A stretch of DNA of 64,000 bases from Fluoribacter gormanii (GTDB lineage: Bacteria > Pseudomonadota > Gammaproteobacteria > Legionellales > Legionellaceae), in the NCBI RefSeq assembly GCF_900156395.1, contig NZ_FTNL01000003.1, forward strand, positions 124,001 through 188,000. Direction: 5' to 3'. How positions within the stretch are numbered: position 1 is the first letter of the stretch; every line of letters starts with the position of its first letter. The translations under genes and the position numbers were made by a program. This document shows, one piece after another, positions 58,124 through 64,000 of the stretch. The notes beneath the pieces were generated by a model. The model worked only from the letters and a program-made list of their open reading frames with translations. It searched no databases and was not told the DNA's origin.

Positions 58124-58370
58124 GTCGCGAGATCCATATATTAATTAAGGCTTTATTTTATTTAGCGAGGGCCGATTATATCCCAGGCTGAAAAAAATCA
58201 AAACAAAAACAACAGTACTCTTTTTTTTCAAAACTCTTCTTGCTTAAATCAGCTATAAAATTAGATGCAATAAGTAGGTATTTCTTTTTGCAAGTTTCAC
58301 CTACTTGTTCTCTAAATATAATGAATCTGAAATAAAGGAAATTTTTTTGACAAAAACATTCAATCCAGAT

Positions 58371-58396
58371 AAAAAAAACGCGCCTTTCGGCGCGTT
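58371..58396 (-). terminator. Terminator after tRNA-Asp
   Basis: AACGCGCC and GGCGCGTT form an eight-pair GC-rich stem around TTTC, with a run of T residues on the minus strand. Confidence 0.88.
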
Positions 58397-58400
58397 AATC

Positions 58401-58477
58401 TGGCGGAGTGGACGGGGCTCGAACCCGCGACCCCCGGCGTGACAGGCCGGTATTCTGACCAACTGAACTACCACTCC
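58401..58477 (-). tRNA. tRNA-Asp (anticodon GTC)
   Basis: A 77-base cloverleaf on the minus strand starts GGAGTGGTAG, has the anticodon loop CTGTCAC (GTC), the T-arm GGGTTCGAGCCC, and an encoded CCA end. Confidence 0.96.
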
Positions 58478-58483
58478 ATTTCT

Positions 58484-58559
58484 TGGTGGGTGCTGTAGGG
58501 ATCGAACCTACGACCCTCGCCTTGTAAGGGCGATGCTCTCCCAGCTGAGCTAAGCACCC
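58484..58559 (-). tRNA. tRNA-Val (anticodon TAC)
   Basis: A 76-base cloverleaf on the minus strand starts GGGTGCTTAGCTC, has the anticodon loop CTTACAA (TAC), and ends CACCCACCA. It lies six bases from tRNA-Asp, so the two are probably cut from one transcript that may include hupB. Confidence 0.96.
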
Positions 58560-58566
58560 AGAAACC

Positions 58567-58845
58567 TTATGCTTCTTGAACCGCTTCTTTCAGGTTTTTA
58601 CCCGCTTTAAACTTGGCTACTCGTGACGCTTTAATTTGAATAACTTTGCCAGTCTGTGGGTTTCTACCTGTACGTGCTGAACGATTGCCTGTTGAAAAAG
58701 AACCGAAACCAGGTATTACTACTTGATCACCACTTCTTAAAGCATCAGTAATAGTACTAGTAAAAGTCTCGAGAACTCTGCTTGCGTCAGCTTTTGTCAA
58801 ACCCGAACCACTTGCTATAGCATCAACTAATTCGCTCTTATTCAT
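58567..58845 (-). CDS. hupB: DNA-binding protein HU-beta
   Basis: The 92-residue protein begins MNKSELVDAIASGSGLTKAD and has the DNA-binding arm signature GFGSFSTGNRSARTGRNPQTG. HU bends and compacts DNA. It lies between lon and tRNA-Val on the same strand, as in many gammaproteobacteria. Confidence 0.95.
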   Translation of the reverse strand: MNKSELVDAIASGSGLTKADASRVLETFTSTITDALRSGDQVVIPGFGSFSTGNRSARTGRNPQTGKVIQIKASRVAKFKAGKNLKEAVQEA

Positions 58846-58976
58846 TGCTTCCCCTATACAGTTAATCTTCCATACTTCTAAGTTAATTTAATTAAACTCA
58901 CCAAATTAACCGGTCAAGTAGTTACTTCCTTGCAGTGCCCGCTAGTGGCGGGCTACGAAACGAAATATACATCTAA

Positions 58977-61418
58977 TTAATGGGTATGTAAATCATTATT
59001 TTTAATTTTTTTTGATTTTTTTCCTACTAAAGCCTCAGTCTGTACATTTTTTGTCTTTTCGACCCAAGGAGTACATTGTAAAGCCAGTTCTAACACCTGT
59101 TCTATGGTCTTAACAGGATGAATTGATAGCTTACGTAAAACATTATCTGGAATCTCTTCCAGGTCTTTTACATTTTCCTCGGGAATAATGACATGTTTAA
59201 TTCCACCTCGATGGGCAGCCAATAATTTCTCTTTAAGACCACCAATTGGCAACACCTGCCCTCTCAGCGTTATTTCACCTGTCATTGCCACATCCGCTTT
59301 AACAGGAATTTGCGTCACTACAGAAACTAACACCGTACACATACCTATACCTGCACTTGGACCATCCTTGGGTGTAGCGCCTTCAGGAACATGGACATGA
59401 AAGTCATTCTTGTCATAAAAATCATCAGCTAAGCCAAATTTTTTAGCTCGACTTCGTACAACAGTCATTGCGGCATGGATTGATTCCTGCATGACCTCAC
59501 CTAATTGACCGGTATGCGTCACTTTTCCTTTACCAGGCATCATTGATGCTTCTATCGTTAACAATTCACCGCCGACACTAGTCCATGCCAAACCTGTAAC
59601 CTGTCCAACTTGATCAAATTCTTCGGCTAAACCATATCTGAATTTTTTCACACCTAAATATTTTTCAATATTACTTGTGGTTACCGACATTTTTTTAACT
59701 TTTTTATTAGATAAAATTTCTTTTACAACTTTTCTACAAACGCTAGCAATATCTCTCTCTAAATTGCGAACGCCTGCCTCGCGCGTATAGTGACGAATGA
59801 CCTCGCGAATCGCCCCTTCACTAATATGTATTTCTTGGTTACTTAAACCATTCAAGGCGACTTGTTTTGGAACAAGATATCTTTCAGCAATACTTACTTT
59901 TTCATCTTCTGTGTATCCTGCAAGTCGAATCACCTCCATTCTATCTAATAAGGGGGCAGGAATTTCTAGCGAGTTTGCTGTCGCAATGAACATCACGTCA
60001 CTCAAGTCATAATCTACTTCGAGATAATGATCGTTAAACGTATGATTTTGCTCTGGATCTAATACCTCAAGCAAAGCTGCCGCGGGATCACCACGGAAAT
60101 CCATGGCCATTTTATCCACCTCATCCAACATAATGAGTGGATTTTTTACCCCAGCCTTACACAATTTCTGAATAATCTTTCCTGGCATAGAACCAATGTA
60201 TGTTCTTCTATGACCACGAATCTCTGCTTCATCCCTTACGCCACCTAAAGCGATACGAATAAACGTACGACCAGTAGCATTCGCAATAGATTGTCCTAAT
60301 GATGTTTTACCTACTCCTGGAGGTCCAACGAGACAAAGTATAGGGCCTTTTAAACGTTTCACACGTTGCTGAACAGCCAGGTATTCGATAATGCGTTCTT
60401 TTACTAGCTCAAGGCCATAATGCTCTTTATCCAATAATTTTTCTGCCTTAGGCAAATCGAATTGAATTTTAGTTCTCTTTTTCCAGGGGACTGAAAGCAT
60501 CCAATCAAGATAATTGCGGATAACAGTCGCTTCAGCAGACATTGGTGACATCATTTTCAATTTATGAAGTTCTGCTAGCGATTTTTCTTTTGCTTCCTTA
60601 GGCATACCGGCTTTATTAATGGAATTTTCCAATTGTTCAATTTCATTCCCTTCTTCGCCCAACTCACCTAATTCTTTTTGAATCGCTTTCATTTGTTCAT
60701 TGAGATAATATTCTCGCTGACTTTTCTCCATTTGTCGCTTGACGCGCCCTCTCACACGTTTTTCCACATGCAACAAGTCAATTTCGTTTTCTATAGCAGA
60801 CATTAAACGTTCAAGACGAGTACCAACATCCATTGTTTCCAATAATTCTTGTTTGTCATCTACTTTCAAGGTTAAATGAGCAGCAATGGTATCGGCTAAC
60901 CGTCCAGGTTCTTCTATACCAGCAAGAGGAGATAAAACCTCAGGTGGAATTTTTTTGTTCAGTTTAATGTATTGCTCAAATTGTGACATCAAAGAGCGCA
61001 TTAAAATACCGATGTCCGGTTCCTGGACCGCGGCATTTTCATCCTCCAGCAACTCAAGATCCGCTTCTAGATATCCTTTGGCCTGATTATATTCTTTTGC
61101 TTTGGCACGTTTTTCACCTTCAACCAGCACTTTCACAGTTCCATCAGGAAGTTTCAATAACTGAAGAACACTGGATAATGTGCCTACATGGAAAATATCT
61201 TCAGCGCCAGGATCATCATTTGATGATTTTTTCTGTGCTACTAAAAAGATTTGCTTACTATCAACCATAGCCGCTTCAAGAGCTTTAATTGATTTTCCTC
61301 GACCAACAAATAGAGGAATAACCATATGGGGGTAGACCACTACGTCTCTTAATGGTAATACAGGTATGCTAGACAGTTTTTCTGTCTCATTCGAAGTCTC
61401 TTTAATTTCAGTGGACAT
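58977..61418 (-). CDS. lon: ATP-dependent protease Lon
   Basis: The 813-residue protein has an N-terminal substrate-binding domain ([20 protein letters not shown]), a AAA+ domain with Walker [12 protein letters not shown] and Walker [10 protein letters not shown], and a C-terminal protease domain with the Ser-Lys dyad (KDGPSAGIG, and a Lys in the [18 protein letters not shown] block). It degrades damaged and regulatory proteins. The length is normal. Confidence 0.96.
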   Translation of the reverse strand: MSTEIKETSNETEKLSSIPVLPLRDVVVYPHMVIPLFVGRGKSIKALEAAMVDSKQIFLVAQKKSSNDDPGAEDIFHVGTLSSVLQLLKLPDGTVKVLVEGEKRAKAKEYNQAKGYLEADLELLEDENAAVQEPDIGILMRSLMSQFEQYIKLNKKIPPEVLSPLAGIEEPGRLADTIAAHLTLKVDDKQELLETMDVGTRLERLMSAIENEIDLLHVEKRVRGRVKRQMEKSQREYYLNEQMKAIQKELGELGEEGNEIEQLENSINKAGMPKEAKEKSLAELHKLKMMSPMSAEATVIRNYLDWMLSVPWKKRTKIQFDLPKAEKLLDKEHYGLELVKERIIEYLAVQQRVKRLKGPILCLVGPPGVGKTSLGQSIANATGRTFIRIALGGVRDEAEIRGHRRTYIGSMPGKIIQKLCKAGVKNPLIMLDEVDKMAMDFRGDPAAALLEVLDPEQNHTFNDHYLEVDYDLSDVMFIATANSLEIPAPLLDRMEVIRLAGYTEDEKVSIAERYLVPKQVALNGLSNQEIHISEGAIREVIRHYTREAGVRNLERDIASVCRKVVKEILSNKKVKKMSVTTSNIEKYLGVKKFRYGLAEEFDQVGQVTGLAWTSVGGELLTIEASMMPGKGKVTHTGQLGEVMQESIHAAMTVVRSRAKKFGLADDFYDKNDFHVHVPEGATPKDGPSAGIGMCTVLVSVVTQIPVKADVAMTGEITLRGQVLPIGGLKEKLLAAHRGGIKHVIIPEENVKDLEEIPDNVLRKLSIHPVKTIEQVLELALQCTPWVEKTKNVQTEALVGKKSKKIKNNDLHTH

Positions 61419-61526
61419 AATGAACCCTTATTCAATCGGAAAACTTTAATATTTATGTGACAACTAATTATAATTTAAAAGGAAGGGAGAGTTATTGCAA
61501 GAAATCAAAGCGTTATAATTAAGAAA

Positions 61527-61571
61527 GTTCTTTAAAGAACCTCTCTCCCATATTAAGTATAGGAGAGAGAT
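61527..61571. terminator. Palindrome and hairpin between clpX and lon
   Basis: GTTCTTTAAAGAAC (61527-61540) is a perfect palindrome. CTCTCTCC (61541-61548) pairs with GGAGAGAG (61562-61569) just after the clpX stop. The hairpin may end clpX; the palindrome could be a protein-binding site for lon control. Confidence 0.45.
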
Positions 61572-61582
61572 AGAGCAAAATC

Positions 61583-62857
61583 CTACTCTTGGCCACCTGC
61601 CGCACTCTTCATCCCATCTTGTTCATAAATAAGGATGGGTTTAGACGAGCTAGTAACCGCACTTTCATCAACCACAACCTTAATTACTCCTTCAAGAGAA
61701 GGTAATTCATACATGGTGTCTAAAAGAATATTTTCAAGTATGGCACGTAAACCTCGTGCACCCATTTTTCTTTCCAGAGCTTTTTTAGCGATAGCATTCA
61801 ATGCTTCTTCTCTAAATTCAAGTTCCACTTCTTCCATTTTGAATAAAGACTGGAATTGCTTGGTCAAAGCATTCTTAGGATTAGTTAAAATATCAATAAG
61901 AGCTGATTCATCCAACTCCTGCAACGTGGCAACTACAGGCAATCGGCCAACGAACTCTGGTATTAATCCATATTTGATCAAATCATCTGATTCCAACTGG
62001 TTCAATACCTTGGATATTTCATCATTGCTTTCTTTTTTATTTTTTAACTGGGCAGAAAATCCAATACCTGACTTATCACTACGTTCTCTTATCACCTTCT
62101 CTAATCCAGCAAACGCACCACCACAAATAAATAAAATATTAGAAGTATCTACTTGTAAAAATTCTTGTTGTGGGTGCTTACGGCCACCTTGTGGTGGGAC
62201 TGAAGCAATTGTACCTTCAATCAATTTTAAAAGAGCTTGTTGAACTCCCTCACCAGAAACATCACGGGTAATTGAAGGATTATCCGATTTGCGTGATATC
62301 TTATCAATTTCATCAATGTACACGATACCATGCTGTGCTTTATCTACATCATAATCACACTTTTGTAGAAGTTTCTGGATAATGTTCTCTACGTCTTCAC
62401 CTACATAACCTGCTTCGGTAAGTGTAGTTGCATCTGCCATAGCAAACGGAACATTCAGAATTCGAGCCAATGTTTGTGCTAAAAGTGTTTTTCCACTGCC
62501 AGTTGGACCGATAAGTAAAATATTACTTTTGCCTAGTTCAACGCCGTCTTCACTTTTATGTTGTAATCGCTTGTAATGATTATATACAGCTACGGATAAG
62601 ACTTTTTTTGCATGTGACTGCCCAATGACGTACTCATCTAAGAAATTTGAAATTTCTTTAGGTGATGGCAAGCGTACTTCTGCTTCTTCATGAGATTCAT
62701 GTGTTTCTTCACGAATAATATCGTTGCATAACTCAACACACTCATCACATACAAATACTGAAGGACCAGCAATCAATTTTTTTACTTCATGCTGGCTCTT
62801 TCCACAAAAAGAACAATACAAAACTTTATCGCCACTTCCGTTACCGGATTTACTCAT
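61583..62857 (-). CDS. clpX: ClpXP protease ATPase subunit
   Basis: From the ATG at 62857 ([10 protein letters not shown]), which has AAGGGG upstream, the protein is 424 residues, the usual ClpX length; a 21-codon upstream extension is spurious. It has the N-terminal zinc-binding cysteines (YCSFCGK, then VCDECVELC), Walker A GPTGSGKT, Walker [11 protein letters not shown], and the ClpP-binding loop with IGF (SGIGFSAQ). It unfolds substrates and feeds ClpP. Confidence 0.96.
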   Translation of the reverse strand: MSKSGNGSGDKVLYCSFCGKSQHEVKKLIAGPSVFVCDECVELCNDIIREETHESHEEAEVRLPSPKEISNFLDEYVIGQSHAKKVLSVAVYNHYKRLQHKSEDGVELGKSNILLIGPTGSGKTLLAQTLARILNVPFAMADATTLTEAGYVGEDVENIIQKLLQKCDYDVDKAQHGIVYIDEIDKISRKSDNPSITRDVSGEGVQQALLKLIEGTIASVPPQGGRKHPQQEFLQVDTSNILFICGGAFAGLEKVIRERSDKSGIGFSAQLKNKKESNDEISKVLNQLESDDLIKYGLIPEFVGRLPVVATLQELDESALIDILTNPKNALTKQFQSLFKMEEVELEFREEALNAIAKKALERKMGARGLRAILENILLDTMYELPSLEGVIKVVVDESAVTSSSKPILIYEQDGMKSAAGGQE

Positions 62858-63030
62858 AACCAAACCCCTTCTTACAACGATTATCGGAATAATAGATAAT
62901 ATATGTAAAATATTAGTCAATCAGAAAAAGATATGCCACTGTTATTCACTGTAACTATTTTTTAAATACAAAACGAAATACGAAGAAGTAATAATGAATC
63001 AATCTAAAAGGACCCCTAATCGCATTCCTA

Positions 63031-63110
63031 GCCTGGGTGCAGCGAAGCGGAACCCGGTAACCCTGAACCCTAACCCAGGTTCCGCTTCGCTACTTCCGGG
63101 CCATGATACA
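63031..63110. repeat. Inverted AGCCTGGGT/CGAAGCGGAACC repeat pair between clpX and clpP
   Basis: GCCTGGGTGCAGCGAAGCGG at the left and ACCCAGGTTCCGCTTCGCTA at the right are inverted copies. This is the fullest example of the repeat family in the window. Confidence 0.65.
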
Positions 63111-63143
63111 TTATAGTTCAGTCTTTAAATTTAATGTAAATAA

Positions 63144-63782
63144 TTACTCTGCTTTAGTTACTGACTCACGATCATAAAGTACTTGATCTACCAAGCCGTA
63201 TTCTACAGCTTGTGTCGCACTCATAAAATTATCACGCTCTGTATCACGCATAATTTGGTCGGGAGTCTTTTTCGTGTGCTTTGCCATAATGGAATTTAAT
63301 CGTTCTCTTACGGCCAAAGTTTCACGAGCGTGAATTTCGATGTCAGTTGCCTGACCTCGATAACCACCTAAAGGTTGATGAATCATAACTCGTGAGTTTG
63401 GTAAACAGAATCTCTTGCCATCAGCACCAGCACAGAGTAACAAGGCAGCAGCACTTGCTGCTTGCCCTATACACAAAGTACTTACATCAGGTTTAATAAA
63501 CTGGATGGTATCGTAAATTGCCAAACCAGCAGTTACTACCCCTCCAGGTGAATTAATGTAGAGAGAAATATCTTTTTCAGGATTTTCAGACTCAAGAAAC
63601 AACAATTGAGCAACCACTAAATTAGCCATATGATCTTCAACTTCACCCAATAGAAAGATAATACGTTCTTTCAATAATCTTGAGTAAATATCATATGAAC
63701 GCTCACCACGTGAGGTTTGTTCAATAACCATTGGGACTAATCCACTGGCATTGCGAATTATGTTATCTGAATAGCCCGACAT
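63144..63782 (-). CDS. clpP: ClpP protease proteolytic subunit
   Basis: The 212-residue serine peptidase has the catalytic Ser110 in [11 protein letters not shown], His135 in MIHQPLGG and Asp184 in TERDNFMSA. It forms the double-ring chamber fed by ClpX. AGGAGAG precedes the ATG, in the tail of tig. Confidence 0.96.
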   Translation of the reverse strand: MSGYSDNIIRNASGLVPMVIEQTSRGERSYDIYSRLLKERIIFLLGEVEDHMANLVVAQLLFLESENPEKDISLYINSPGGVVTAGLAIYDTIQFIKPDVSTLCIGQAASAAALLLCAGADGKRFCLPNSRVMIHQPLGGYRGQATDIEIHARETLAVRERLNSIMAKHTKKTPDQIMRDTERDNFMSATQAVEYGLVDQVLYDRESVTKAE

Positions 63783-63786
63783 ATAA

Positions 63787-64000
63787 TTACTCTCCTTTTT
63801 TCTCAGTCGCTTCAGTTGCTTCGGTCTCTGGCTTAGGATTCATTACCGAATCATAATCCTTATCCTTATAGTTAATTTTTGCATCCTCAGCAATTTTATC
63901 TGCAACCATCTCTTCCATAACAAGTGCTTCGATTTCGGCCATATGCTCTTTGCTACTTTGATACCAAGCACGTAATTCATCAGGATTTTCATAAGCACTA
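63787..64000 (-). CDS. tig: Trigger factor, C-terminal end (partial, runs off the window)
   Basis: The last 70 codons are present: [20 protein letters not shown], then [20 protein letters not shown], then an acidic tail ending TEATEKKGE. This is the C-terminal end of trigger factor, the ribosome-bound chaperone. The start lies beyond the right edge. The stop is only four bases from the clpP ATG, as in the usual tig-clpP order. Confidence 0.88.
   Translation of the reverse strand, partial: SAYENPDELRAWYQSSKEHMAEIEALVMEEMVADKIAEDAKINYKDKDYDSVMNPKPETEATEATEKKGE

Noticed and set aside
61419-61500. Heat-shock (sigma-32) promoter before lon
   Set aside because: I looked for CTTGAA and CCCCAT blocks and found only poor matches with wrong spacing.

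Overview
The window looks like a chromosomal segment of a Legionella species. It is AT-rich (I estimate just under 40% GC by eye). It carries an FrgA-type siderophore synthetase under tandem Fur boxes, a complete flagellar rod/hook cluster, a histidine operon, the tig-clpP-clpX-lon-hupB-ppiD block, eukaryote-like sterol and P450 genes, leucine-rich-repeat proteins and several large proteins of unknown family that resemble Dot/Icm effectors. The species cannot be fixed from the sequence alone.

Left accessory part (1-22.7 kb). In order: a Fur-controlled NIS siderophore synthetase; a secreted protein of unknown function; a 570-residue LRR protein built from 30-residue repeats; a DsbD-like thiol reductase without its N-terminal alpha domain; small secreted proteins; a 679-bp element with ~150-bp inverted arms holding a broken IS5-type transposase and a broken DUF559 gene; an APC amino-acid permease; a TMEM175-type potassium channel; two large unknown proteins (476 and 686 aa) that are effector candidates; small exported or membrane proteins; a cytochrome P450 beside a DHCR7/ERG24-like sterol reductase; and a coupled GNAT/PuuE-like deacetylase pair.

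Flagellar part (22.7-33.5 kb, minus strand). flgBCDEFGHIJKL form one cluster. A near-perfect sigma-54 promoter lies upstream of flgB, and there is a weaker candidate sigma-28 site before flgK.

Mixed part (33.5-40.7 kb). hemF, an LplT-like MFS carrier, a second LRR protein, an orphan malonyl-CoA:ACP transacylase, a GNAT/PhzF pair, a cold-shock protein and pyrE.

Histidine operon (40.8-48.4 kb, plus strand). A TrpR-like regulator, then hisG, D, C, B, H, A, F and IE. Most junctions touch or overlap, but repeat-like spacers flank hisA.

Housekeeping right part (48.6-64 kb). rlmI, kup, rdgC, bamD, tRNA-Ser, a cytochrome b561, a membrane protein ending in PPxY and PSAP late-domain-like motifs, ppiD, tRNA-Asp, tRNA-Val, hupB, lon, clpX, clpP and the 3' end of tig.

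The most unusual signals are the P450/sterol-reductase pair, the unknown protein with PPxY plus PSAP motifs, the long-armed inverted-repeat element, the two-gene effector-like locus, and a recurrent AGCCTGGGT-type intergenic repeat.
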